64,000 bases of DNA from Selaginella moellendorffii. Its lineage: Eukaryota; Streptophyta; Lycopodiopsida; Selaginellales; Selaginellaceae. Both the position numbers and the translations under genes were made by a program. Of the stretch, positions 1 to 10,252 are shown piece by piece; positions within the stretch are counted from its first letter, which is position 1, and each line of letters opens with the position of its first letter. The notes below the pieces were generated by a model, which was given only the letters and a program-made list of their open reading frames with translations, was not told where the DNA came from and ran no database searches. Where the stretch lies: positions 376,806-440,805 of the forward strand of contig NW_003314274.1 in assembly GCF_000143415.4 (NCBI RefSeq), read 5' to 3'.

Positions 1-737
1 CTGTAGGGGGTTCCAAAAAGTATAGTAGGGATAGTGAGGTTCAGGAATCAGTCTTGAAGGAACTCTTCAGTGGTGCTTCCAAACTGACTTGAGGTTGAGA
101 TTGGGACTAAAGGGCCTTGGGTGGGAGTGAGCATGGACTTGGGTGGTGCCAAAGGGGCCACCCAAGGAAGTGCTCAAGAGCAGCTCCCACTCCCGAAAGG
201 GAAACCGACTACGGTGCTCCCGGCTCATGTGGAGTGATGCCCCACCTGAGTACTTTATGGCTCATTGGTCCTCGCCCTTCCTGGGGCTTGGGCCTTCCCT
301 TTGGGATGGAAGTGAGGGGGTAGAGGTACCCATACTATGCCGTTAGGCCACGGTGTTTTGCCCCGGTGTCCTGAAGCAAGTGCTGCACCTAAGGCTTGGG
401 ATTTAGAAGGTCCCATGATCAAGTCTTGTTATACTAAGGGATGTTAAAAACCTGGAGGCTTGGTGTGGTTGACTGCTTGTGCCAGTAGAGAGTGTAGCCA
501 AACCTTAAGTCCAATCTAACCCGGGGAGGGGGATTAAGAGAGATTTGGGAATTTGTGAATGGATGGATAATACTCCATTGCTCGTGCAGTGAGTAGTTGA
601 AACTAAGTAGGACCAAATAGGAGCTGATACAATAAGCGAGAACCTTGGCGAGGGAACTTAGCTAAAAAGCCAAGGTAGTGTTGGTCGGATAGACCAGGTA
701 AGCTAGCAAATTGGAAAGGAAAAATTTATGGCTTACA
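1..737 (+). repeat. 5' LTR of chromovirus A (3' part only)
   Basis: The sequence matches the complete LTR at 62750-63991 from its AAAAGTATAGTAGGG stretch to the terminal GTGGCTTACA-type end. The terminal CA at 736-737 is followed after three bases by the primer-binding site. The left part of the LTR, with the GAGTCC-rich repeats and the G homopolymer, lies before the window. Confidence 0.88.
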
Positions 738-740
738 ATT

Positions 741-752
741 TGGTATCAGAGC
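741..752 (+). other. Primer-binding site for initiator Met-tRNA
   Basis: TGGTATCAGAGC lies three bases after the LTR end. It is the standard complement of the 3' end of plant initiator methionine tRNA and primes minus-strand DNA synthesis. The same motif, on the other strand, marks the LARD elements in this window. Confidence 0.93.
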
Positions 753-992
753 CTTTTCCTTAGTTCTAGTGAAGGAAAGAGGCAGATTGCTAGGAGATGG
801 CAAAGGCAGGGTGAAAACGAACCAAGGCAGAGATGGAACCTCCTCCAGAGCTAGAGCCTCTAGTCGAACAAAAGGCTATGGATGAGGAATCCTTGCATGA
901 GGAGGACTTTAGTGAGGAAACCTCCAAACAGGAATCCGATGGTGAGGTTTAGTTGTCCAAGGCTCGACTAAACCTCAATTGGTGGAAAACAA

Positions 993-1673
993 TTGGCACA
1001 GAACAATGCCCTGTTGGAGACTCTCGTACGCAAGGTAAAGTGTGACGAGAAGCAGAAGAAAAGGCGAAAGATTGCGGATGTTAGCAGCGCAGAAGGTGCG
1101 GACCCTTCGGCAGGGACTGAGGCAGAACCAAACAAGGTCAAACAAAAAGAACTGGAATCAGTGCCTCAGGCAGTTCCCAAGTACAAACCAAAGCCTCCAC
1201 CGGTCTTCAAGGGAGTGAATGACTATAAGGTGGTGGAGGATTCATTTTACGATATGGAGGGCTACTTCCGAGCGTTGCGGTTACTGAGTTTGGAGAAGGT
1301 CCCATGTGCAAAACCATACTTGGTAGATAATGCCAAGTTTTTATGGAGAACAATAGAGGCCAACAAAGGACCAGTGGCCACTTGGGAAATGATGAAGGCA
1401 AGGATCCGCGTGACTTATGTTCCTCTGAATGCTACTCTACATCTAAGGGATGAGCTGAGTAAGCTGAAGCAGACCGGAACCATTCAAGAGTATGTGAATG
1501 GGTTTATAGCAAAGAGGATACTGGTCATAGATATGGGTGATATGGATGCGTTTCATGCCTTTGTATCAGGCTTGCAAACCTGGTCTCGCAGCGAGATGAT
1601 GCATTGGAACCCGATTAACTACAAAGAAGTGTTGGATGCGGCTATCAAGGTGCATTTTAATGATAACTTGTGA
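993..1673 (+). pseudogene. gag: Gag capsid region of chromovirus A
   Basis: The open frame of 226 aa has a lysine-rich N-terminus followed by a retrotransposon Gag-type helical region. The stretch around residues 140-225 (YVPLNATLHLRDELSKLKQ, QEYVNGF, FVSGLQTW) resembles the retrotrans_gag family. Gag forms the capsid that packages the RNA. The start at 993 is only the first ATG of this frame; an ATG at 798 and an acidic leader at about 834-950 suggest that the true start lies upstream, now separated by an in-frame stop. The frame closes at 1671-1673, before the zinc knuckle at 1886, which is in another frame, so at least one frameshift has occurred. Confidence 0.75.
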
Positions 1674-1960
1674 AGGGGGAACACGACAGGGTCGGGGTCC
1701 ACATTTAGCAAAGGGGCCAAACCAAGGGGAATATATAGAAAAGGGAAATTCAAGAGGAGTTTCTCTAAGAATGAGTCCTCGGGGTTCGGGAAAGGCAAAT
1801 CTGGTGGCCAGTGAACAAATACGTGGGGGAGTCAAGCAAAAAGAAACAAACCCATGGATAAGAAAGTCAAGTCTATTAGCATGTATGCTATAACTGCGGT
1901 GAAACGGGACACTTCTCAAGGGAATGTCCCTACCCGAAGAAGGCCATAGCCAATATGGCC
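1674..1960 (+). pseudogene. gag: Gag C-terminal zinc knuckle of chromovirus A
   Basis: Positions 1886-1927 encode a CCHC knuckle (CYNCGETGHFSREC, spacing C-x2-C-x4-H-x4-C), the nucleocapsid motif that binds genomic RNA. It is out of frame with the capsid ORF. The preceding 1680-1880 is basic and glycine-rich, as expected for the linker to nucleocapsid. Confidence 0.78.
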
Positions 1961-2049
1961 ATTAAGTCGGGTGAAATCCAAACTGATGTATGTGATCTAG
2001 TCCCTAGCTCAAAGTTACTCATTACACAAGCAACTTTTTTTAGAGTTGT

Positions 2050-2460
2050 TCGTGACATCTACTAGCCCTCCAAGGGAAGCTCAGAGGTAGCTTTGTTAAG
2101 ATCCTTATTGACACGGGTGCTTCGGATAATTTTGTGGCTGTAGACATAGTCCGGCAAGCTGGACTAATAGTGCAGCGGCTGGGTGAACCAAGGACGATGG
2201 AGTTTGTTCAAGGTAACCAAAGCACCGATGAAATACTTTGACAAGCGAGAGTTGAAGTAAGGACATGGAAAGTAGACATGGATTTCACCGTGTTAGATAT
2301 AGCAAGATTTGACATAATCTTTAGGATGGATTGGTTCAATCGGTTCATAGTAGCCCTGCATGGACAAGGGAGGAACCTTGTGGTACTGGCGAATGCCTGG
2401 GGAGAACGATCCAAGGTGGAGGCCTAGGATCTAAAGGTAGGGCAATGTAAGGCCAAAGAC
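2050..2460 (+). pseudogene. Aspartic protease of chromovirus A
   Basis: Positions 2089-2160 encode ILIDTGASDNFV; the catalytic Asp-Thr-Gly-Ala is at 2110-2121. This is the retropepsin-like active site that cleaves the Gag-Pol polyprotein. Downstream a segment reading DFTVLDIARFDIIFRMDWF corresponds to the usual hydrophobic flap/helix with G-M-D-W; the usual LG is altered to FR. In-frame stops (for example TGA at 2239-2241) interrupt the domain. Confidence 0.75.
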
Positions 2461-2472
2461 TCCTGCTTAAAA

Positions 2473-3417
2473 ATGGTGTCCACAAGTGAACAACTCACTA
2501 AAGGAACCAAGGTAGCATTTTTGTGCTTACTCTTGGTGAAGAGTGATAAAAAGATAGGAACAACAGAAGTACCTTTAGTGATCCAGCGGGTCTTGGACCA
2601 ATTCCAAGATACCATGCTAGAGGAGCTATCGACGGGGTTGCTCCCCGCACGATTGATAGAACACAAGATTGAGCTGGTTGAGGGTGCTAAGGCGGTGGTT
2701 CGTCCCCCCTATCATTTGAATGAAAAGGAACTCAAAGAACTCAAGTGCCAACTAGAAGTGTTTGTGGACCAAGGGTATGCTAAGTTGAGCAAGTCACCGT
2801 ATGGGGCACTAGTGTTATTTGTGAAAAAGAAAGATGGATTTATGCGCATGTGCATAGATTACCAGTTTCTCAACAAGTATACAAAGAAGAACAAATACCC
2901 TTTGCCAAGGATTGAGGACCTATTCGATAAGTTGGGAAAGGCAAAATACTTCTCAAGGATTGACCTAAGGTTAGGATACTACCAAATCAGGGTAGCAAAG
3001 GAAGATGTCGAGAAAACAACCTACCGAACAAAGTATGGGAGCTTTGAGTTTCTGGTGATGCCCTTTGGGCTATGCAATGCGCCGGCAACATTTTCGGTGC
3101 TGATGAACCACATCTTTGTACCCTATCTGGATCATTTCGTGGTTGTTTATATTGACGACATCCTGATTTATAACGAGACGCTAAAGGAACATGCCAAACA
3201 CTTGATGAAGGTGTTTGAGAAACTAAGGGAACACAAACTATATGCTAAAGAGAGCAAATGTGACTTTGCTCAACAAGAGGTAAAGTTTCTCGGGCATGTG
3301 GTGGGCCAAGACGGGCTCAAAGTGAACCCTGAGAAGGTCCAAGCGATCCAGGAATGGAAGCGACCATCAAATGTACATGAGTTGAGGGCATTCTTGGGGC
3401 TATGCAACTACTACTGA
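2473..3417 (+). pseudogene. pol: Reverse transcriptase of chromovirus A
   Basis: A 314-aa open frame covers most of the RT domain. Visible motifs are the [16 protein letters not shown] block, [10 protein letters not shown], the [14 protein letters not shown] block with the first catalytic Asp, [12 protein letters not shown], and the YIDDIL box with the catalytic Asp pair near residue 226. RT copies the element RNA into DNA. The frame ends with TGA at 3415-3417 inside a motif that is normally NYYRKFI, so this stop is a CGA-to-TGA change (C-to-T at a CG site) and not the true end of the protein. Coding similarity continues directly after it. Confidence 0.9.
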
Positions 3418-4247
3418 AAGTTTATTAGACACTATTCGAGAGTAGCCTTGCCCTTAACGGACTAAATGGATAAAGGGAAGATGGTATGGACAGCGGAATG
3501 TGAGGCGGCATTTGTCCACCTCAAAGGGAAGTTGAGGAAGACACCCGTGTTAGCGTTACCCGACTTTGGTAAGGACTTTGAGGTAGAAATGGATGCTTTG
3601 GACTTTGCGTTGGGCAAGACAACCATCTAGTGGCATTCTTCTCGAAGAAGTTGGACAAGGCTCAGCGAAAGTGGTCTACCCACGAGAAGGAATTATTTGC
3701 GGTGGTCAAGGCGCTCAAGGAGTGGCAACACTACCTTGGGAGGCACTTCAAAGTTTATACGGATAATGTGGTAATGAAACACTTCTTGTCACAACCTGAC
3801 ATAAGAGGGAAACAAGATCGGTGGGCTAATGCTTTGGCCGAGTTTGATTACGAGATTCTATATAAACCTAGGAAGAGCAATATTGTGGCAAATGCTCTAA
3901 GTCGAAAAGCAAGCTTGAAATCTAGCGTGACAGCAACCTTTTGGGACAATGTGCAGACAGCGTATGAGAGCGATGGTCTAGCACAAGAAGTGTTGCTGAG
4001 GAACCAAGAAGCACGAGAAGCTCACCAAAGAGGTGAGTTGCGAATAGAAGAGAAAACAGGTTATGCAGAATGCAATGGACTCATCTATTATAAACAAACG
4101 AGGGTGTATATTCCTGAAGGGGAACTAAGGAAGGTAGCTTTAGAAGAGTGTCATGAGGGACCTTTTGCGAGACACGGTGGAGTGCCCAAGACGATGCGTT
4201 TACTCAAGAGGAAGTATCACTGGCTAGATATGGCTAAGGACGTCTAA
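3418..4247 (+). pseudogene. pol: RNase H and integrase zinc-binding region of chromovirus A
   Basis: After the RT stop the frame continues (KFIRHYSRVALPL) to about 3610, with a further in-frame stop (TAG at 3463-3465). An open stretch in another frame then runs from 3630 to 4247 and encodes the RNase H segment: FFSKKLDKAQRKWSTHEKEL, the YTDN motif, and the NIVANALSRK end. It is followed by the HHCC zinc-binding N-terminal domain of integrase (ECHEGPFARHGGVPKT), which is interrupted by TAA at 4245-4247. The second Cys pair follows at 4255-4280, with its first Cys changed to Tyr (AYPICQQ). RNase H removes the RNA template; the zinc domain helps integrase multimerise. Confidence 0.87.
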
Positions 4248-5082
4248 GATTATGTAAAAGCATATCCAATATGTCAGCAGGTCAAAGCTGTAGGGGGTTT
4301 GTTACAAAACATCCTAATTCCAAATCGGTCATGGAAATGTTTTACGATGGACTTCATCACGGGACTCCCCCCAAGTGAGGGGTTCGATGCGATATTCGTA
4401 GTGGTGGATTGATTTTCAAAGATGGCATATTTCATACCCACCACAACAGAAGTGGATGCGGAAGGTGTGGCGAAGCTATTCTTCGAACAAGTGGTTCGAG
4501 TGCGGGGAAGGCCAGGAAGAAATCATCTCAGATTGAGATAAGATCTTCACAAGTATGTTCTAGAGGACTCTCCTAGAACAGTATCACACCAAGTTGAAAT
4601 TCAACACAGACTATCATCCACAAACAAGTATTGGGTATTAAGTCAAGTTTGATGGCACTAACACTTCTTAACAGACGGACAAACGGAAATGATGAATAAA
4701 CAGCTGGAGGATTATTTGCGATGCTATGATTTGGGACACTAGACCGATTGGGTAAGTCATTTAGGACTTGCAGAAATGTGCTATAACAACTCACCACACT
4801 CGAGTATCGGGGTGAGTGCATGGGAAGTCATCAATGGGCGAGCTATTGAAGGTCATGTGTGGCCGCGTATCATGGAGAGTTACCTATAGTGGAGGCATTC
4901 ACGGCAGAAAGACTCAACATTTGGAATCTAGTGAGGGATTCCTTGGAACGGGCTCAACAAAGGCAAACCAAGTACTTGAACCAAAAGCACCAGGATGTAG
5001 AGTTCCAAGCTGGGGAGAAGGTGTGGCTGAACACCAAGAACCTTAGGCTCCCAAGTGGGATCAGCCGGAAGTTAACCCAAAG
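4248..5082 (+). pseudogene. pol: Integrase catalytic core of chromovirus A
   Basis: Three reading frames together encode a typical integrase core. Seen are FTMDFITGLP with the first catalytic Asp (about 4336-4370), FVVVD followed by a TGA where Trp/Arg is usual, then FSKMAYFIPT. The second catalytic Asp and the Glu regions are damaged around 4520-4690. The C-terminal half is readable again: WVSHLGLAEMCYNNSPHSS (about 4747-4806) and ERAQQRQTKYLNQKHQDVEF (4948-5010). Integrase inserts the DNA copy into the genome. The region has several frameshifts and is clearly non-functional. Confidence 0.82.
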
Positions 5083-5134
5083 GTAAAAATGCATGTATTC
5101 CTGTAAATGAATTGATCTTGAGTTCCTTAAGCAG
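5083..5134 (+). other. Putative 52-bp spliceosomal intron in the chromovirus integrase
   Basis: The sequence begins GTAAAAATG and ends CTTAAGCAG. Removing it joins the coding sequence for KLTQ to RFTGPYEI in frame, restoring the usual GPY/F motif of the integrase C-terminus, which is otherwise split by stops. GT-AG ends and the size match the predicted introns of the DNA transposon in this window. It could instead be a chance insertion; no RNA evidence is available. Confidence 0.55.
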
Positions 5135-5510
5135 GTTCACGGGGCCTTACGAGATTGAGGCACGAATCTGTAAGGTGCCTTACCATCTCCGACTTCCTCA
5201 AGAGATGGGGAAAATGCACTCAGTGTTCTATGTGAACTTACTCAAGCCGTACTTTGAGGATCCGCTTCGCAAGGACCAAGTAAGACCTTTACCTGAGGTT
5301 ATCCAAGGGGAAGAGGAATACGAAGTCGAGGCCATCCTCAATGTGTGCAAGAGCAAACGATAAGGACATGAGGTGAGAGAGTTCCATGTGAAGTGGAAAG
5401 GATTTCCACACTGCGAAGCAACATAGGAACTGGAGGAGAACCTAGCGAATGCGCGAGATCTAGTGAAGGAATTTCTGCAAGGCAGAACTCTATGTACTTA
5501 TGCAAAGTTC
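5135..5510 (+). pseudogene. pol: Integrase C-terminus and chromodomain of chromovirus A
   Basis: The segment starts with the GPY/F module (FTGPYEIEARICKVPYHLRLP, then MHSVFYVNLLKPY) and continues into a chromodomain at about 5319-5475 (EYEVEAILN, then FHVKWKGFPHCEAT, then ELEENLANARDLVKEF). Chromodomains steer the integration complex towards modified chromatin. The first part is open from 5112 to 5363; TAA at 5361-5363 replaces a residue before GHEVREFHVKWKG, and a stop at the position of the conserved Trp (about 5426) follows. The order RT-RH-IN-chromodomain defines the chromoviruses. Confidence 0.85.
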
Positions 5511-5918
5511 AATTAAAGTATCAAATTGTGAAGTTGAGCAATGGCATATGTTGGGACTTGAAAGCACGCTGAAGGTAAGCTAATTAGCATGGGTTAGCTA
5601 GGTCGACCAAGTGTAGGAAACTACGCCTGACTCCCCATGGGGATGTTGAATCTGTAGACATATTCTATGAAGGTTGGGTTCGAGTCCCAACCCCCTAGTA
5701 AAGCAAGGCTAGGTTCAAGTCCCGACCCCATGCTAAGGCATGGTGAGGTGAGGGGTATAGGGACACCTATATTCTGTTGTCATGGGCTCTTGGCTGGGGA
5801 GGCTAACTTAGGCACACCACTAAGTGGGGGGATGCCTACGGAGACATGGGCAATAAGTCGTAGGATTAAAAAGAGATGTTTGATGTGGGCATTGAACTTC
5901 TTTTATGGGTGGTGGAGT
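5511..5918 (+). other. 3' untranslated region and polypurine tract of chromovirus A
   Basis: No coding potential is seen. The last bases before the 3' LTR (about 5907-5918, GGGTGGTGGAGT) are purine-rich and adjoin the LTR start TGTAAGGAACC, so they are the best candidate for the polypurine tract. Two tRNA B-box-like strings (GGTTCGAGTCCC, GGTTCAAGTCCC) lie at about 5672-5725, but no tRNA can be folded around them. Confidence 0.6.
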
Positions 5919-5997
5919 TGTAAGGAACCAACTCCCTGAGGTGTCATAGGCTAAAAGATCCCCGAAAGCACAACCGAAATGATAAAGAGTTCATTGG
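5919..5997 (+). repeat. 3' LTR of chromovirus A, first part
   Basis: The LTR begins TGTAAGGAACC, as does the complete LTR at 62750. It is cut after GTTCATTGG by the insertion of LARD A; the last five bases, ATTGG (5993-5997), are repeated at 32124-32128 as the target-site duplication. Confidence 0.88.
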
Positions 5998-7105
5998 TGT
6001 AAAAGACTAAATTTTCCATTCTACTTTAGTCACTTAACCACACCTCTGACCACTTGGAGGAGTCTCATTCACAACCTCCATAAGTCCAATCCAGGACTTG
6101 GGACTTGCTAGCCCCGAGAATGGCATCCATGCCACTCAACATTTGCACTTGGTCCAAGTGCTCCACGTGTCCGATCCCATGACCGACACTCAAAGGTACC
6201 ACCGACATAGCAGCCCGTTACGCTAAGGCCATGCCTAATCACCTTTGCCACACTGGTAGTCCAATACCACTTGCATCACAGTCTTGGCTCTCCAAGACTA
6301 GGCAAACCATCTGTGAGTGGTCATCTCAGATCCACTCCTTAGCATCCTTAGGATGCCCACTGACAAGGGGAATAACCTTCCCCAATATCCCTCTGTCAGT
6401 CCCCACTAAGTCCCTTTCTGCCCCTGGTCGTGTTTGCCAACACTGCCACTGGATCGAGACCCACAGGCCCGACCACTAAGTCCCACAGTCCTCTAGGACT
6501 TCCTCACCACATGACTGTGTCCTTGGTCACTACCCCAGAGGACTGCTCCTCTTCCTTTCCACAGTCTGGGCCTTTGGGACAACATTTCGGAACACCGTGG
6601 CCTTACGCGAGCCACCTGGGTACTCTTCTCGCCTTCTGCCCTTGGGTGCTGTAGCCATGGGCTTAGAGCGGGTTCCGTTGAGCCACACTAGGTATCCAAG
6701 TAGGTAGTGCCACCCACACTTGGACTGGGAGCATCGGCCAGTCGATCTCCCGGGGGAACTAGAGCCGGCTCTTGAACACTTCACCAAGCTACCCCGCTTG
6801 TCGGTCCGTGTTCACTCTAGTCTTGGACTTCCCAGTGGGCAGCTCATCACCCAACACTGGGTCCGGCCTTCCTGGGCCAAACTGGCCTTTCCTGGCCAAA
6901 TTGGCTCCACTGCAGTCCTCCCCCTACTATACTTTTGGAGCTCACCAAACCCCCCAGGGTCTGGGAGACGAACGCTTTGGGCTTTCACCCTCTCAGGCTC
7001 CGGACTCGGACTCGGACTCGGACTCGGACTCGGACTCGGATTCGGAATCGGGCTCGGGCTCGGGCTCGGTCTCGGCCTCGGCCTCGGTCTCGGTCTCGGT
7101 CCCGA

Positions 7106-7137
<32 letters not shown>

Positions 7138-7580
7138 CCAGTCTCGGTCTCGACTTCGGACTCCATCTCGGACTCCATCTCGGACTCCATCTCGGACTCC
7201 ATCTCGGGTCCATCTCGGACTCCATCTCAGACTCCATCTCGGGTCCATCTCGGACTCCATCTCAGGTCCATCTCGGACTCCACTTCGGACTCCAACTCGG
7301 GTCCATCTTGGACTCCACTTCGGACTCCAACTCGAGTCCATCTCAGACACTCCCACGTGTCATGTGTTGGTCCTTTTGGGTCCCTTTTTGGAGCCTCGCC
7401 TTTTGCTCGCTTCGTGCTTGTTCCTCGAGCACTTCTTTGGGAGTTCCACTCCCGCTCTTGACTTTTCAAGTCGGAGCTTTTGGTCCAAACGTGTTACGCT
7501 CGTTTGGCTCTCGCTTCAGCCACTACCACGTGGCACCCTTTCCGGCTCCACTTTGGGGCCTAGGGATTTTGTGTCTCACA
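5998..7580 (-). repeat. 3' LTR of LARD A
   Basis: This 1583-bp LTR is complete, with TG...CA ends. It contains a long hexanucleotide region at about 7000-7350 (units of GGACTC and of GGACTCCATCTC) that keeps several frames open and produces spurious Ser-Asp, Arg-Thr and Gly-Leu ORFs. Near 6915-6990 it shares with the chromovirus LTR the blocks TATAGTAGGG and GGGTGAAAGCCCAAAGCG (minus-strand reading). Confidence 0.9.
7000..7350. repeat. Hexa-/dodecanucleotide tandem repeat inside the LARD LTR
   Basis: The region consists of repeated CTCGGA hexamers that change into CTCGGT variants and then into GACTCCATCTCG 12-mers. The same block occurs at 31530-31890, 38460-38866 and 39100-39690, with different lengths, as expected from slippage or unequal recombination. 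Confidence 0.92.
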
Positions 7581-9238
7581 ACTCCACCACCCATAGACGA
7601 AGTTCAATGTCCTCATTGAACGGTAAACCATTTTGTAAAATAACACTCGCATGTGTTACCATTTCCATCCTTGGCACCTAGCCAATATTTGTCAATGGTT
7701 TGACATTGAAGGCTCACCATGCCTTTTGCATATGCCTCAATGGTTTGACACCAAAGGCTCACCATGCCTTGCCTATCCTCTAAGGAGGGTAGTCTCTCCA
7801 ACTTAGAGACTGATTGGACCACATGTAGTGGTTCTCTCCTTTTATTGGTTTAGTTCTCGCTAAACCTCTTAGAGACCCTTCTCTAAGTTAATCCCACTAC
7901 TCCTTCTTGAGTAGTCTCAATTTCCATCTATTGAATGTTTGCACCTTGGAACTTTTACTCTTTTGACTTTTGGAAGTCAATTTCCTAGGTGTCTCCAACA
8001 CCTTGCATTGCACAGATTGTGCAACTCCACTTCCCTATCCTAGGAAGTTCATTACTTGAGGGCACCATCATCCTCTCTTCTATTTCGTGCCACCTTGGGC
8101 ACTAAGTTCCATTTATCACACTTTGTGCTAGGGTTGTCCATCGCCCTATCATTTGGCTACCTTACCGCTCCCTCCCTTGGAGCTTCCACTTTCGCCAAAT
8201 CGGAGCAATTCGGAATCCATCCTTGGAAACACACTTCCTTTCCCGCAATTTGTTAGCGTCCAACACATTAGTGTTCCTCGCCTAACTTTGTCACTTGGAT
8301 TCCTTCCCAGGGATTCCACGGCCCTATCTTGGCCACTCATATTTTGCTCCTATCCTTTGATTGTTGCACCAAGCAACTTCGAATCTCTACCTCCCTCCTT
8401 GAGGTATTCTTTTGATTCCATAGCAAAGGCTCTGCTTTGCCAAGACTAGGGTGTTCACCCCTAGTAAGTCTCTTTTAGCATCTTCTGCTGTGGGCTCTGC
8501 TGTGGGCCATTCCTTGACTCTATTGGAGTCATCCAGCTTTTTGGACTTTGTCATCCGACGACCCATGAGGTCCTATCTTTGAGGTGCCAGCTCACTGGAA
8601 TACAACTTCTTGTATTCAGGTCCTACTCACAAGGACCATCTTTGCAAGTGTTACTCCGACACTTGATTTGTTCTCTTGGGGCAACCTTTTGCCTCTTAGG
8701 ACCACTTGTCCATGTGATGAGAATACCAACTCATCCTCGAAGTACATCCCCAACTCCTTGGGTTGTTCCAGCATTTATCAAGGGTAACCTCAGCTACCAT
8801 TTCGAGGACTTGTGTCATCTCCTATACTTGACCTCCCATGGTCATCAATTCCGGTCTCAAAGTTATGAGCACCGGCCTCAACTATATGAGGGTAATCTTG
8901 TGACTCCTTTATTATTTTGGAGTCTACATTTTTCCCGTGATCCCAATTATAGTTGTTTACCACAACTGTGTTAGCCCGTTTGCTGCGTCAAACGCTCATC
9001 TGGATCACATCCCTAGCTCTCTGAGGAAACCTTATACTGTTCCCAAGATCCCAAAGTCGTTCTATTATTGGCCCTTTTCTATCCACCACATCGTGCCCAA
9101 GTTCACGCATGAACTTTAGTGGAGAGCCATGTCCTCTCGACATGCTACTCCTCAAGGATAGGCCCACTCCTAGGACCTTCCAATGCCAACATCAATGGTG
9201 ATATACTTGAGCACCAATAAAAGTCGGACTAAGGAACA
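7581..9238 (-). other. LARD A non-coding interior, deleted version
   Basis: The segment follows the LTR end and corresponds to 41059-41930 of LARD B, then jumps at about 8510 to sequence equivalent to 44385 of LARD B. A deletion of about 2.4 kb relative to LARD B therefore lies at about 8485-8511. Short ORFs occur on both strands but none shows a protein family signature. Confidence 0.78.
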
Positions 9239-9250
9239 GCTCTGATACCA
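9239..9250 (-). other. Primer-binding site next to the embedded LTR in LARD A
   Basis: The plus strand reads GCTCTGATACCA, the reverse complement of the initiator-Met PBS, placed three bases before an LTR start (TGTAAGCGAC at 9254). Confidence 0.9.
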
Positions 9251-9253
9251 AGT

Positions 9254-10252
9254 TGTAAGCGACTAAATTTTCCATTCTACTTTAGTCACTTAACCACACC
9301 TCTGACCACTTGGAGGAGCCTCATTCACAACCTCCATCAGTCCAATTTAGGACTTGGGACTTGCTAGCCCCAAGAATGGCCTCCATGCCACTCAACACTT
9401 GCACCTGGTCCAAGTGCTCCATGTGTCCAGTCCCAAGACCGACACCCAAAGGTACCACTGACACCTCGGCCCGTTACGCTAAGGCCATGCCCATTCACCT
9501 TTGCTGCACTAGTGGTCCAATACCACTTGCATCACCATCCCGTCTCTCCAAGACTAGGCCATCTGTCCACGAGTGGTCATCCTAGATCCACTCCTTAGCA
9601 TCCTTAGGATGCCCACAGACCTAGGGAATCACCTTCCCCAAAGTCCCTTTGTCAGTTCCTACCAAGTCCCTTTCTGCCCCTGGCCGTGTTTGCCAACACT
9701 GCCACTGGATCAAGGCCCACAGGCCCGACCACTAAGTCCCATGGTCCTCTGGGACTTCCTCACCTCACGACTGTGTCCTTGGTCACTACCCCGAGGACTG
9801 CTCCTCTTCCTTTCCACAGTCTAGGCCTTTGGGACAACTTTTCGGAACACCGTGGCCTTACGCGAGCCACCTGGGTACTCTCCCTGCCTTTCGCCTTTAG
9901 GTGCTCTAGCCATGGGCTTAGAGCGAGGTTTCGTTGAGCCACACCTGGTATCCAAGTAGGTAGTGCCACCCACACTTGGACTGGGAGCATCGGCCAGTCG
10001 ATCTCCCGGGGGAACTAGAGTCGGCTCTTGAACACTTCACCAAGCTACCCCGCTTGTCGGTCCGTATTCACTCTAGTCTTGGACTTCCCAGTGGTCAGTT
10101 CATCACCCAACACTGGGTCTGGCCTTCCTGGGCCAAACTGGCCTTTCCTAGCCAAACTGGCTCCACTGCAGTCCTCCCCCTACTATACTTTTGGAGCTCA
10201 CCAAACCCCCCAGGGTCTGGGAGACGAACGCTTTGGGCTTTCACCCTCTCAG
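9254..10252 (-). repeat. Truncated extra LTR embedded in LARD A
   Basis: The sequence matches the LARD LTR from its TGTAAGCGAC end up to CACCCTCTCAG, just before the hexanucleotide block, and then switches directly to interior sequence (ACCACGCTTC; the intact interior equivalent is at 42977 in LARD B). The junction looks like recombination between LTR and interior. The identical junction at 46126 in LARD B shows that it predates the duplication of the two elements. Confidence 0.88.

Noticed and set aside
5672-5725. Possible tRNA genes or SINEs (B-box-like GGTTCGAGTCCC)
   Set aside because: No matching A box or cloverleaf could be drawn, and a similar pair occurs in the LARD interior at about 42545-42600, so these look like part of the retroelement non-coding module.
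6720-7681. Open frames of 229-299 aa rich in Ser-Asp, Gly-Leu or Arg-Thr
   Set aside because: Overlapping frames of the LTR hexanucleotide block; the same artefact recurs in every LARD LTR.
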